The position numbers and the translations under genes are program-made. Positions 1-8,006 of a DNA stretch of 38,025 bases are shown here, piece by piece. Source of the DNA: JBFLXR01 sp040757065. GTDB lineage: Bacteria; Pseudomonadota; Gammaproteobacteria; Burkholderiales; Gallionellaceae. A model generated the notes under the pieces. The model saw only the letters and a program-made list of their open reading frames with translations. It searched no databases and was not told the origin of the DNA. Positions within the stretch are counted from its first letter, which is position 1, and each line of letters begins with the position of its first letter. The stretch covers positions 1 to 38,025 of the forward strand of contig JBFLXR010000019.1 in the NCBI GenBank assembly GCA_040757065.1, in the 5' to 3' direction.

Positions 1-346
1 GTGCAGCGAATTCGGTTTGCAGATTCGCACCGTTCGCAGTAGCGTTTGCGCCTTGCACAGCCAGTTCGCGCATGCGTTGCAGCGCGTCGGTGATCTTACC
101 CACAGCGCCTTCGGCAACTTGCGACAGGGAGATCGCATCGTTGGCATTGCGGATCGCAACTTGCTGACCGCTAATCGTGGATGTCATGCCAGTGGCGACG
201 GCCAGACCGGAAGCATCGTCCTTCGCGCTGTTGATGCGCAGGCCGGAAGACAGGCGTTGCAGCGCAGTTTGCAGCGAAGCCTGCGAAGCGTTCAGGTTGC
301 GCTGTGCATTCAGCGAGGCGATGTTGGTGTTGATAATAGAGGCCAT
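1..346 (-). CDS. fliC: flagellin, N-terminal part (runs off the left edge)
   Basis: This is the structural subunit of the flagellar filament, exported through the flagellar type III apparatus. Only the first 115 codons lie in the window. The start MASIINTNIASLNAQRNLN and the motif LSSGLRINSAKDDASGLA are the conserved D0/D1 coiled-coil region of bacterial flagellins, which polymerises in the filament core. The ATG at 346-344 has a strong Shine-Dalgarno (AAGGAG, complement of 354-359) seven bases upstream. A near-perfect sigma-28 promoter lies about 95-120 bases upstream, giving a leader of roughly 85 bases, so expression is expected to be late in the flagellar hierarchy. The variable central domain and C-terminus are outside the window, so the paralogue cannot be assigned. 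Confidence 0.95.
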   Translation of the reverse strand, partial: MASIINTNIASLNAQRNLNASQASLQTALQRLSSGLRINSAKDDASGLAVATGMTSTISGQQVAIRNANDAISLSQVAEGAVGKITDALQRMRELAVQGANATANGANLQTEFAA

Positions 347-439
347 GTTCGTTCTCCTTGGTTTCAGGTCGTTACCTTACGGCGCAAGCCGTTTTTGCAA
401 GCGGTTTTTTCTAGTCACATGCAACCGCTGTCATTTACT

Positions 440-466
440 TTATCGGTCAACCGACATAAAACTTTA
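440..466 (-). promoter_or_regulatory. sigma-28 (FliA) promoter of the flagellin gene
   Basis: Read on the minus strand, the -35 element TAAAGTTT (459-466) is identical to the FliA consensus. It is separated by exactly 11 bases from ACCGATAA (440-447), which matches the consensus -10 GCCGATAA at 7 of 8 positions. Initiation is expected near position 433. This is the class of promoter used for late flagellar and chemotaxis genes. Confidence 0.9.
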
Positions 467-549
467 GATACATTGGATACATTTCCGTACATGGCACTGA
501 AAATGCGTTTCCCTTTTACCGAGGGACGACGCAAACCTGAGCCGCCCAC

Positions 550-576
550 CCTAGTAAAGTAACTAGGTTCCAACCT
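550..576. promoter_or_regulatory. overlapping inverted repeats, possible operator of the downstream XRE-type gene
   Basis: CCTAGT (550-555) is followed after six bases by its reverse complement ACTAGG (562-567). Sharing its last bases, AGGTT (565-569) is followed after two bases by AACCT (572-576). Overlapping dyads about 90 bases upstream of a small HTH gene suggest an autoregulatory operator or alternative hairpins. There is no T tract, so a terminator is unlikely. The function is inferred only from position and symmetry. Confidence 0.3.
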
Positions 577-662
577 GAAAAAAATTTGGCACAATTCCGC
601 CTGACATTTTCGCTAAATAAATTAGTCATAAATTTGCGATTGCTCGACAGGAAAGGATAGAA

Positions 663-911
663 ATGGATATCGCCGTACATCACTCTGCATTTGACTTAAA
701 TTCCACCATGCTGAATTCCAATGAAATTCGCGCATATCGCAGAAAGCGCCGTGAAAGTCAGGAACGGTTTTGGTCACGGTTCGGTGTGACGCAGTCGCGC
801 GGCAGCAGATTCGAATTGGGGCTGGATATTCCGCAGCCGGTCGCTATCCTGTTAAAGCTCTATTTGCAAGGTGTGATTAACGACAGTGATTTGGGTATTG
901 CACGAGACTGA
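663..911 (+). CDS. small XRE-type helix-turn-helix protein
   Basis: This 82-residue protein has a helix-turn-helix core over residues 19-70. The stretch NEIRAYRRKRRESQERFWSR is followed by FGVTQSRGSRFE, which is the recognition-helix region seen in short XRE/Cro-like proteins of proteobacteria. The remainder (PQPVAILLKLYLQG) is the usual last helix. The protein is almost entirely the DNA-binding domain, with a short 18-residue N-terminal tail. The ATG is preceded by AAAGGA at good spacing. Dyad elements lie upstream at 550-576, so autoregulation is possible. Its neighbour is flagellin, transcribed divergently. Whether it controls flagellin is unknown. Confidence 0.8.
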   Translation: MDIAVHHSAFDLNSTMLNSNEIRAYRRKRRESQERFWSRFGVTQSRGSRFELGLDIPQPVAILLKLYLQGVINDSDLGIARD

Positions 912-953
912 TTCCCATTGACAGCAACGAATAAACTTTGAGCGGGCTGCCCT

Positions 954-1196
954 TTAATTTCTTTCGCGCAGCTCGCTCAGAATGTCCAATGTAATATCTT
1001 TAAACTCTTCGCGAACCAAACCGAGTTGCTCCATTGCACGCAATTTCACGTCATTCCAACGCGCGTCCTCGGAGATCCCCAGTAAAACGGCAGTAATATG
1101 CTTAGACAAGATGGTAAGCGAAATAAGGTGCCTAACTTCATCGTCGATCGTTCCCGGCGCATAACTGAAAACGCTTGCAGCGATAGCGCTCGACAT
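954..1196 (-). CDS. small hypothetical protein
   Basis: This 80-residue acidic protein is of unknown function; I do not recognise a family. It is preceded by a strong Shine-Dalgarno (GAGGGGG) seven bases before the ATG, which supports it being a real gene. The sequence is predicted to be mostly helical (SLTILSKHITAVLLG, then a charged C-terminal half ending LSELRERN) with no signal peptide, cysteines or obvious catalytic motif. It is convergent with the small XRE-type gene and divergent from rep. The 42-base gap at 912-953 shows no clear terminator. Confidence 0.6.
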   Translation of the reverse strand: MSSAIAASVFSYAPGTIDDEVRHLISLTILSKHITAVLLGISEDARWNDVKLRAMEQLGLVREEFKDITLDILSELRERN

Positions 1197-1258
1197 AATC
1201 CGCCCCCTCAGATTCTGCGAAATATATCACTCGCACTGTTTTTTCGCATGCACAGTAC

Positions 1259-1287
1259 GTGACGGGGCGCGATGAATCTACTATTAT
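1259..1287 (+). promoter_or_regulatory. candidate sigma-70 promoter of rep
   Basis: GTGACG (1259-1264, four matches to TTGACA) is separated by 17 bases from TATTAT (1282-1287, five matches to TATAAT). Initiation would fall near 1294, leaving a leader of about 26 bases before the rep ATG at 1321. There is no recognisable Shine-Dalgarno in that leader. Confidence 0.5.
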
Positions 1288-1320
1288 CCCAGACCGCAAC
1301 AAGCCCCTACACCACCCTGT

Positions 1321-3321
1321 ATGTTAAGCAAGCTCAATCCCCAGCAACGCGCCGCAGCCAAGTATCTGGACGGCCCGCTGTTGGTGCTAGCCGGCGCGGG
1401 CAGCGGCAAAACGCGCGTTATTACGCACAAGCTGGCCTATCTGGTGCAGGAATGCGGTTATGCCCCCCAGAATATCGCTGCCATCACCTTTACCAATAAG
1501 GCGGCGACTGAAATGCGCGAACGCGTCGGGCAACTACTGGACAAAAAAAGCGCCAAAGGGCTGACAATCAGCACCTTTCATTCACTGGGTATGCATATAC
1601 TGCGCGAAGAAGCCCACTTGCTCGGCTATAAAAAGCAATTCTCAATCTTCGATGCTGCGGATACTGCAAAAATCGTAAGCGAATTATTAGGCGCGCCGGA
1701 TAAGCAAGACATTCGCATTGCGCAATCGGTTATCTCCAACTGGAAAGCGGGCTTTGTGACACCGGATGCCGCCCTGCTCTGCGCCGAAAACGAGTCACAA
1801 CAGAGAATCGCCCTGCTCTACGCCCGCTATGAAGAAACTTTGCGCGCCTATCAGGCAGTGGATTTCGACGACTTGATCCGACTGCCGGTCATGTTGTTTC
1901 AGACGCAGCCCGAGGCGCTAACGCGCTGGCAGCAACGTTTTCGCTACCTGCTGATCGACGAGTATCAGGACACCAACGATTGCCAGTACCAAATGACCAA
2001 GTTACTGGCCGGCCAGCGCGCCGCTTTAACAGCCGTAGGTGATGACGATCAGGCTATATATGCCTGGCGAGGTGCCAGCATTGCCAACCTGCACAACCTG
2101 CGCGCTGACTATCCGAATTTGCAGGTCATTATGCTGGAACAGAATTATCGTTCCTCGCAGCGTATTCTGAAAAGCGCGAATCATCTGATAAAAAACAATA
2201 CGAAACTGTTCGAAAAAAACCTATGGAGCGAGCATGGCCCCGGCGACCCCGTGCGGGTATTTGCTGCGCGAGACGACGACCACGAAGCCGAATCGGTAGT
2301 ATTACAGCTCTTGGCGCACAAATTCGAGCACGGTACACGCTACGGCGATTACGCCATCTTGTACCGCAGCAACCATTTATCGCGGGTTTTCGAGGAGTAT
2401 TTGCGCAACCACAAGGTGCCGTACACCGTCAGCGGCGGCACTTCATTTTTCGAGCGCGCCGAGATCAAAGATATTCTGGCCTACTTGCGCTTACTGGCCA
2501 ATCCGGACGACGATCCGGCCTTTATCCGCGCGATTACCACCCCTAAACGCGGAATCGGCAATCAAACGCTGGAAAAACTATCCGCCCACGCGGCAGCACG
2601 TAATATCAGCCTGTTCGACGCAACGTTCGATAGCGGACTGATCGAATTGCTACCCGAACGGCAATACGAAGATCTGATGACGTTCTGCAAGTTTGTTCAC
2701 CGTATGCAATCCCGCGCCGAGCGCGAACCATGCCAGCCGGTATTGAACGACTTGCTGCAAGCCATCGACTACGAAGGCTGGCTGTTTGACAGCTTCGAGC
2801 CGCGCCAGGCGGAAGTCAAATGGGCGAACGTCAGCGATTTTGTCGAGTGGATTAACCACAAGTCGGAAAACGACGAGAAAAATTTGCTGGCCATGACGCA
2901 AACCATCGCTCTGCTGAATTTGCTCGATTCGCGCGATCAGGAAACCGATGCCGTCAGCCTCTCGACCCTGCATGCCTCGAAAGGTCTGGAATACGGTCAC
3001 GTCTTTCTGGTCGGCATTGAGGAAGGCATGCTGCCGCATCACCAAAGCGAAGCGCCGGAGCAAATCGAGGAAGAGCGCCGGCTGATGTACGTCGGCATTA
3101 CCCGCGCGCAACGCTCGCTGCAAATCAGCCACTGTGTACGCCGCAAGCGCGGCAAAGAATGGGCGGACGTCGAACCGAGCCGGTTTATTCAGGAATTACC
3201 GCAGGAAGAGTTAGTTTACTCAGGCGTTACTCAGGGTAGCGCGACGAACGTCAGCAAGGCTGAAGGTCTTTCGAAACTGGCCCGACTGAAAGGCATGCTG
3301 AACACGGCTCCGTCTTCATAG
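1321..3321 (+). CDS. rep: ATP-dependent DNA helicase Rep
   Basis: This is a superfamily 1A 3'-5' DNA helicase that helps replication forks through protein blocks and restarts stalled forks. At 666 residues it matches the usual Rep length of about 670. Visible motifs in order are the Q-motif region LNPQQRAA, Walker A AGAGSGKT (residues 24-31), TFTNKAA (Ia), DEYQDTN (II, Walker B), DDDQAIYAWRGA (III), QNYRSS (IV), LSTLHASKGLEY (V) and YVGITRAQ (VI). The resemblance to E. coli Rep is stronger than to UvrD in the N-terminal segment (LAGAGSGKTRVITHK, ISTFHSLG). No Shine-Dalgarno is seen before the ATG. The last codons overlap the convergent CYTH-CHAD gene by six bases. Confidence 0.93.
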   Translation: MLSKLNPQQRAAAKYLDGPLLVLAGAGSGKTRVITHKLAYLVQECGYAPQNIAAITFTNKAATEMRERVGQLLDKKSAKGLTISTFHSLGMHILREEAHLLGYKKQFSIFDAADTAKIVSELLGAPDKQDIRIAQSVISNWKAGFVTPDAALLCAENESQQRIALLYARYEETLRAYQAVDFDDLIRLPVMLFQTQPEALTRWQQRFRYLLIDEYQDTNDCQYQMTKLLAGQRAALTAVGDDDQAIYAWRGASIANLHNLRADYPNLQVIMLEQNYRSSQRILKSANHLIKNNTKLFEKNLWSEHGPGDPVRVFAARDDDHEAESVVLQLLAHKFEHGTRYGDYAILYRSNHLSRVFEEYLRNHKVPYTVSGGTSFFERAEIKDILAYLRLLANPDDDPAFIRAITTPKRGIGNQTLEKLSAHAAARNISLFDATFDSGLIELLPERQYEDLMTFCKFVHRMQSRAEREPCQPVLNDLLQAIDYEGWLFDSFEPRQAEVKWANVSDFVEWINHKSENDEKNLLAMTQTIALLNLLDSRDQETDAVSLSTLHASKGLEYGHVFLVGIEEGMLPHHQSEAPEQIEEERRLMYVGITRAQRSLQISHCVRRKRGKEWADVEPSRFIQELPQEELVYSGVTQGSATNVSKAEGLSKLARLKGMLNTAPSS

Positions 3322-4821
3322 CGTTTGCCAAATAGGCTTTTCAGTACGCCATTGCCGCCATAGTGACGGCAAATTCGCCTTACTCTCCTCTTCCAGTGCT
3401 GCCAGCAGGGTACGCACCGTGCGGCATGCTGCAGCCTGTTTGCCGCGCCCCAATTCAGCCAGCAACCCTTGGGCGCGAATCAAGTCGTTGTAGTCGCCCA
3501 AGGCACCCTGCAGTGCTTCCAATGCGCCGACCGTTCTGAGCGCCGCCTTTTGGTTCGTCATTTTCGACATCAGCTCAATCGAATAACGCATTTTTTTGCA
3601 CTCGATTCTCAGACTGTGCAACTCGACATCCTGCCCGTCCGGCAGGCATGCACCGGCCTCGTTCAAGCGGCGGTAATGCATTTTCAGCACCTTGCGCCCG
3701 AATGCGCGTATCGGCTCATGCTCATCATCTCTGTCCGCACATCTATTGATCCAAGCACCGAGTTTCAACAATAAACGATGCGTTTCGGCGGATAGCAAAA
3801 GTGCGCTCGCATCGACAAACGCTTTTTTGCGGCGCTTTTCGGCGTGCTCCAGGAGCATCTGTGTCTCATTTGCTTGGACAGGATACTGCGCAATCAATTT
3901 AGGCAGCCATTCACCAACCAGCACATCCCAGTCTCGCGCAGCGCCGAGCGCCTTCGATAACGTTCGAAATGCAGCACGCAAATCCGATAAATCACGATCT
4001 CGCTTCCATTGGTCGGCAATAGATAAGACGACGCGTAAACGACGCAACGCTACGCGAACCTGATGCAAGAACTCAGGATTATCGCCTTGCATCAAGCCCG
4101 GCATATTCGCTTGCCAATGCGACAGGCAGCTTTGCAGCATCAGCTTCAGTGCATCTGCCACTGCCATGTCTGCGGATAACTGCGGCGCAGAGGCCTTAAC
4201 CGGCATGCGCGGAACGGGGGCAAACAGTTCGTAACCATGCTCGGCTTTGCTGATATTTTCGAGCGTAAGCGGCAGCGTCTCCATCAGTTGCAACGCCACC
4301 TCGAACAAACTGCCGACCGAACCGGATTTCAGTTCCAATTCCAACTCACAGATCGGCCAGACAGCTTGCCCGGCACGCACCTCCCCAACATCCAGCGCGC
4401 ATTCGATTTCCGTCCCGTTTACCTGCAACAACCTCACTGTTCGGGTAAACTCCGTCACGAATACGGGCGTAATTTTCCCGAAAATTTCCGGCGGCAAGCG
4501 CTTGCCCAGCGGGCTGAACTGGAGTGCCGCGAGGTCGAGCTGCTCCCCTGCCAATGGACTTTCCCACTCCTCTCGGCTATGCAGTCCGGCTTGTACCGCA
4601 CCTCCGCCTTTCAAAGTTTGCAGCCACCTCCTGCCAACACGCCGCAAACGCAACGCCATTTCGAGTCCGCGCAAAGCGAGATCAGGCGTATCGAAGTAAA
4701 CACTGTAAACCTGTTGCCTGATGGGACGCCCGACAGTCAGCTTGCGCAGCAAAGCGTTACGCCGGAGGCGCGGCAATTCAAGCGGGTCGAGGCGCAGCTT
4801 CAGTTCGGTTTCAGTTGCCAT
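3316..4821 (-). CDS. CYTH-CHAD domain protein, probable inorganic triphosphatase (YgiF-like)
   Basis: This 501-residue protein has an N-terminal CYTH domain (about residues 1-210) and a C-terminal CHAD helical domain (about 225-490). The CYTH signature ExExK is visible as ETELK at residues 4-8, followed by the alternating basic and acidic strands (RGLEMALRLRR, ECALDVGEV, CELELELKSG) that line the triphosphate tunnel. CHAD has the expected basic helices with conserved histidines (HQVRVALRRLR, HSLRIECKKMRY) and is thought to bind polyphosphate. E. coli YgiF with the same architecture hydrolyses tripolyphosphate. I chose the ATG at 4821 because it starts the CYTH fold and follows AGGAGG. A longer open frame upstream overlaps the neighbouring gene and lacks domain sequence. 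Confidence 0.88.
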   Translation of the reverse strand: MATETELKLRLDPLELPRLRRNALLRKLTVGRPIRQQVYSVYFDTPDLALRGLEMALRLRRVGRRWLQTLKGGGAVQAGLHSREEWESPLAGEQLDLAALQFSPLGKRLPPEIFGKITPVFVTEFTRTVRLLQVNGTEIECALDVGEVRAGQAVWPICELELELKSGSVGSLFEVALQLMETLPLTLENISKAEHGYELFAPVPRMPVKASAPQLSADMAVADALKLMLQSCLSHWQANMPGLMQGDNPEFLHQVRVALRRLRVVLSIADQWKRDRDLSDLRAAFRTLSKALGAARDWDVLVGEWLPKLIAQYPVQANETQMLLEHAEKRRKKAFVDASALLLSAETHRLLLKLGAWINRCADRDDEHEPIRAFGRKVLKMHYRRLNEAGACLPDGQDVELHSLRIECKKMRYSIELMSKMTNQKAALRTVGALEALQGALGDYNDLIRAQGLLAELGRGKQAAACRTVRTLLAALEEESKANLPSLWRQWRTEKPIWQTL

Positions 4822-4829
4822 TTTTCCTC

Positions 4830-6005
4830 CTAGAGCGCCTCCCCGGCCGCGTGACCGGATGCCCATGCCCACTGAAAATTGTATCCCCCCAACTGCCCGG
4901 TTACATCGACCACTTCGCCGATAAAATACAAACCCGGCACTTCGTTCGCCTGCATGGTTTTGGATGACAGCGCGCGTGTGTCGACTCCGCCGCACGTCAC
5001 CTCCGCTTTGGCATATCCTAGCGTACCGGTAGGGGTGATGCGCCAGTCCTGCAATCGCCGGATGATCGACAGCAACGTTTTATCCGGCAACTGGCTCATG
5101 GCTGGCGACTGGGTCCAGTCTGCACCGAAAATTTCGGCGAATCGTCTGGGAAAAAACTGGACCAGAAAATTAACCGGCAATTTATTGCTTTCACGCATTG
5201 CGCTTAGTAAATCCGACGCATCGTGATCCGGCAGCAAATTGATTTGCAAAGGCTGTCCCTGCTCCCAATATGAAGAAATTTGTAGTATCGACGGGCCACT
5301 CAGCCCACGATGCGTAAACAGCAAATTTTCTCGGAAGCATTGCTTACCGCAGCGCACTTCGGCATCCAGCGAAACGCCAGATAATGCGCTGTAAGGCGAC
5401 CATTCGTCGGGGTGAAACGATAAAGGAACCAACCCGGCTTTAAGCTTGGTTACAGGTACGCCGAATTGCTGTGCGATTCTGTAGCCGAAGGGGGTGGCAC
5501 CGATTTTCGGAATCGATAACCCGCCCGTTGCCACGACCAGTGCATCTGACCTAATTTCGCCACAAGATGCACGCACAACAAATCGCTCGCTTCGACTCAC
5601 ATCGTTTATCTCGCAGCCCTGCACCAGCGTTACACCATACTGTTCGCACTCGGCATGCAACATGCGAATAATCGCCTCCGAACCCTCGTCGCAAAACATC
5701 TGCCCCAGCTTTTTTTCATGGTATCGAATGCCGTAAGCATCCAGCATCGCCATAAAATGCTGTGGAGTGAAGCGTGCCAGCGCAGAACGGCAAAAATGCG
5801 GGTTCGCTGAAAGATAATTCTCGGGCTTGACCTGCAAGTTGGTGAAATTGCAGCGCCCACCTCCAGAAATGCGAATTTTTTCGGCCAGTTTATAGCTATG
5901 ATCGAGCAGAACAACCTTGCGTCCCCGTCTGGCGGCAGTTGCTGCGCACATCAACCCAGCCGCCCCGGCTCCGATCATTACGACATCAGTATCTCGGATC
6001 GTCAT
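4830..6005 (-). CDS. BaiN/YhiN-family (HI0933-like) FAD-dependent oxidoreductase
   Basis: This 391-residue flavoprotein belongs to the HI0933/YhiN family. It has an N-terminal Rossmann dinucleotide-binding motif (GAGAAGLMCA, residues 12-21), the family signature ISGGGRCNFTN, a second nucleotide-binding strand (ALVVATGG) and the C-terminal FAD-contact region YFIGEVVDVTGQLGGYN. The physiological substrate of these enzymes is not established; some relatives reduce bile acids in gut bacteria, which is not implied here. The start codon overlaps the stop of the upstream hydrolase as ATGA (6002-6005) and there is no good Shine-Dalgarno, so translation is probably coupled. Eight bases separate it from the downstream CYTH-CHAD gene. 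Confidence 0.88.
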   Translation of the reverse strand: MTIRDTDVVMIGAGAAGLMCAATAARRGRKVVLLDHSYKLAEKIRISGGGRCNFTNLQVKPENYLSANPHFCRSALARFTPQHFMAMLDAYGIRYHEKKLGQMFCDEGSEAIIRMLHAECEQYGVTLVQGCEINDVSRSERFVVRASCGEIRSDALVVATGGLSIPKIGATPFGYRIAQQFGVPVTKLKAGLVPLSFHPDEWSPYSALSGVSLDAEVRCGKQCFRENLLFTHRGLSGPSILQISSYWEQGQPLQINLLPDHDASDLLSAMRESNKLPVNFLVQFFPRRFAEIFGADWTQSPAMSQLPDKTLLSIIRRLQDWRITPTGTLGYAKAEVTCGGVDTRALSSKTMQANEVPGLYFIGEVVDVTGQLGGYNFQWAWASGHAAGEAL

Positions 6006-6853
6006 TGCGGCACAACTTGTTTAAGGAAGGCGTCAACGGCGGCGCTGTATTCCACCCATGCAATGCCGCTGTTGTTGCTGTGCTCACCGCCTTCGATCAA
6101 TTTCAACGTTTTAGGTTGCGGTGCCCGCTCGTACAACTGCTCGCCCATTTGATAAGGAATTTTTTTGTCCCATTTGCCGTGCATTACCAACAAAGGCACT
6201 TTTAGCTTGTCGATTTTCCCGATGGAGTCGAAGCGCTGTGTCAATAACAAGCCGATAGGCAGGAAGCCGTAATTTTTCTCACCCATTGCCTGCATCGAGG
6301 TAAACGTGCTTTCCGTGATTAAACCGGCGACTTCAGGGTGTTTAACCGCCAAATTAATTGCAATCGCACCGCCTAGGGAGTGTCCGTAAATCACGGTTCG
6401 CTTGGCATCGATGCCTTTGGTCTGCAAGTACTGCCAGATCGATTCCGCGTCTTCGTACACTTTGGCTTCACTTGGTTTACCGCCGCCGCTTTGACCATAA
6501 CCGCGGTAATCGACCAGCAGTATATTGACACCCAGACGATGCAAGCGCATGGCATGCTCGACGTTATAACTGACGTTACGAAAATTGCCGTGAAAATATA
6601 GCAAGGTTGGAGCATTCGCAACATCGGCGGGGATCCACCAACCAAACAACTCAGCCCTTTCGGAGCCGCTGCCGGAAGGAATTTTTACCAACTCGTATTT
6701 CAACCCGTCGCGATCCGGAGTGGTTTGCAAGATCGGCTCCGGTTCGAAAATATGGTCGCTCTGCGAAGCCCAGAAATATCCGCATACCCCAACGTACACG
6801 GCCAGCCCCGCCGCAGCCGTTTTAGCCATCCAGCGGCTCAGCGCACCGCTCAT
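6002..6853 (-). CDS. membrane-anchored alpha/beta hydrolase
   Basis: This serine hydrolase has 283 residues. An N-terminal hydrophobic segment (AAAGLAVYVGVCGYFWA) probably anchors it in the inner membrane, followed by a canonical alpha/beta hydrolase fold. The oxyanion region is LLYFHGN, the nucleophile elbow is GHSLGG, the acid lies in VMHGKWDKKIP, and a C-terminal histidine is in GGEHSN. It resembles the YfhR/Bem46-type family, whose substrates are undefined. I chose the ATG at 6853 because it overlaps the dnaQ stop as ATGA and has GGAGG ten bases upstream; an in-frame codon ten residues earlier is inside dnaQ. The gene sits in an operon of overlapping genes starting at the yafS-like gene. 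Confidence 0.85.
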   Translation of the reverse strand: MSGALSRWMAKTAAAGLAVYVGVCGYFWASQSDHIFEPEPILQTTPDRDGLKYELVKIPSGSGSERAELFGWWIPADVANAPTLLYFHGNFRNVSYNVEHAMRLHRLGVNILLVDYRGYGQSGGGKPSEAKVYEDAESIWQYLQTKGIDAKRTVIYGHSLGGAIAINLAVKHPEVAGLITESTFTSMQAMGEKNYGFLPIGLLLTQRFDSIGKIDKLKVPLLVMHGKWDKKIPYQMGEQLYERAPQPKTLKLIEGGEHSNNSGIAWVEYSAAVDAFLKQVVPQ

Positions 6854-7560
6854 TCCGCTGCCTCCAACTGATTCCACAGGCATGCGCCCTTGCTCGCCTT
6901 ATCGATATCCGCCAGTTGCTGGGCATGCGCAGCCAGCTCCTCGTCGCTCGCCAGCAAAACACGAACACTCATCCGACCGGAAATGGAGTCCGATACATCC
7001 GACGTTTCCTCATTTTCGTGCAACTCTTCGCCTAGCAGACTTTCCTGACCACGGGTCATCGCCAAGTAGACTTCGGCAAGCAATTCGGTATCCAGCAACG
7101 CACCGTGCAAGGTGCGGTGCGAATTGTCGATTTGATAGCGGTCGCACAACGCATCGAGGTTGTTCTTCTTGCCGGGATGCAAATCTTTCGCCAGCTTCAA
7201 TGTGTCCAGCACACTGGGACAATAGTGTGTAATCGGCTGATAGCCTGCCCGCTCCAACTCGGCATTCAGGAAGCCGACATCGAACGGCGCGTTGTGAATA
7301 ATCAGCTCGGCTCCGCTCAGAAACTCAAGCAAGCCCGGTGCGATTTCGGCGAACTTTGGCTCATCCTGCAAGCGTTCCAGCGTCAATCCATGCACTTCGG
7401 CTGCGCCGGCATCGATTTCGCGCTCGGGGTTCAAATAGCGGTGAAAATGACGGTCGGACACATTGCGGCCCCGCAACTCGATTGCCGCCACTTCAATTAC
7501 CCGATGGCCTAAACGAGGATCCAATCCCGTTGTTTCTGTATCCAGTACTATCTGTCTCAT
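6850..7560 (-). CDS. dnaQ: DNA polymerase III epsilon subunit, 3'-5' proofreading exonuclease
   Basis: This is the proofreading subunit of the replicative polymerase, with 236 residues against 243 in E. coli. The DEDDh exonuclease motifs are all present: ExoI LDTETTGL (residues 6-13), ExoII NAPFDVGF, and ExoIII HGALLDTELLAEVY with the catalytic histidine and aspartate. The C-terminal part after about residue 185 is the divergent linker that binds the alpha subunit. The ATG has AGGA upstream and overlaps the rnhA stop as ATGA (7557-7560). Pairing of rnhA and dnaQ is widespread in proteobacteria. In E. coli the two genes are divergent, whereas here they are co-directional. Confidence 0.95.
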   Translation of the reverse strand: MRQIVLDTETTGLDPRLGHRVIEVAAIELRGRNVSDRHFHRYLNPEREIDAGAAEVHGLTLERLQDEPKFAEIAPGLLEFLSGAELIIHNAPFDVGFLNAELERAGYQPITHYCPSVLDTLKLAKDLHPGKKNNLDALCDRYQIDNSHRTLHGALLDTELLAEVYLAMTRGQESLLGEELHENEETSDVSDSISGRMSVRVLLASDEELAAHAQQLADIDKASKGACLWNQLEAAE

Positions 7561-8006
7561 GCCTGATTCCTGAGTTCTTCAATCCCGCGGTTCGCCAAGG
7601 CATCTGCTCGTTCATTGCCATCGTGCCCGGCATGCCCTTTAACCCACAACCATTCAACTCGGTGCTGCTGCGTCAGCGCATCGAGACGACGCCATAAATC
7701 TTCGTTCTTAACGGGTTTCTTATCTGCCGTTTTCCAACCGCGCTGCTTCCAGCTGTGTATCCATTCGCTGATGCCCTGCTGTACGTATTTCGAATCGGTA
7801 TGCAGTTGCACCCGGCAAGGGCGTTTCAACGCTTCGAGTGCTGAAATTGCTGCCAGTAACTCCATCCTGTTATTGGTAGTCTGCAATTCACCTCCGCACA
7901 ACTCCCGTTCCTTGCCCTTGGTTCGTAACAACGCCCCCCAGCCGCCGATGCCCGGATTCCCTTTACATGCCCCATCGGTATAAATTTCTATAATATCTTC
8001 GCTCAT
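7557..8006 (-). CDS. rnhA: ribonuclease HI
   Basis: RNase HI cleaves the RNA strand of RNA-DNA hybrids, removing primers and R-loops. The protein has 149 residues, close to the 155 of E. coli. The four acidic catalytic residues are visible in YTDGACKGNPG (D11), NRMELLAA (E), HTDSKYV (D) and GNERADALAN (D), and the basic handle with WKQRGWKTADKKPVKN is present. The start overlaps the stop of the upstream methyltransferase as ATGA (8003-8006). The Shine-Dalgarno is weak, in keeping with translational coupling. Confidence 0.95.
   Translation of the reverse strand: MSEDIIEIYTDGACKGNPGIGGWGALLRTKGKERELCGGELQTTNNRMELLAAISALEALKRPCRVQLHTDSKYVQQGISEWIHSWKQRGWKTADKKPVKNEDLWRRLDALTQQHRVEWLWVKGHAGHDGNERADALANRGIEELRNQA

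Larger units (their letters stand above)
347..662. other. intergenic region between flagellin and the XRE-type gene
   Basis: This 316-base gap holds the flagellin leader and sigma-28 promoter. In the leader there is a tandem imperfect 13-base repeat, GCAAGCCGTTTTT followed by GCAAGCGGTTTTT (384-396 and 397-409). Near the right end there are two overlapping inverted repeats (see 550-576). I see no coding sequence or RNA gene here. Confidence 0.6.

Noticed and set aside
587..600. TGGCAC followed by GC, resembling a sigma-54 promoter upstream of the XRE-type gene
   Set aside because: The distance between the GG and GC dinucleotides is one base short, and the -12 element TTGC is absent.
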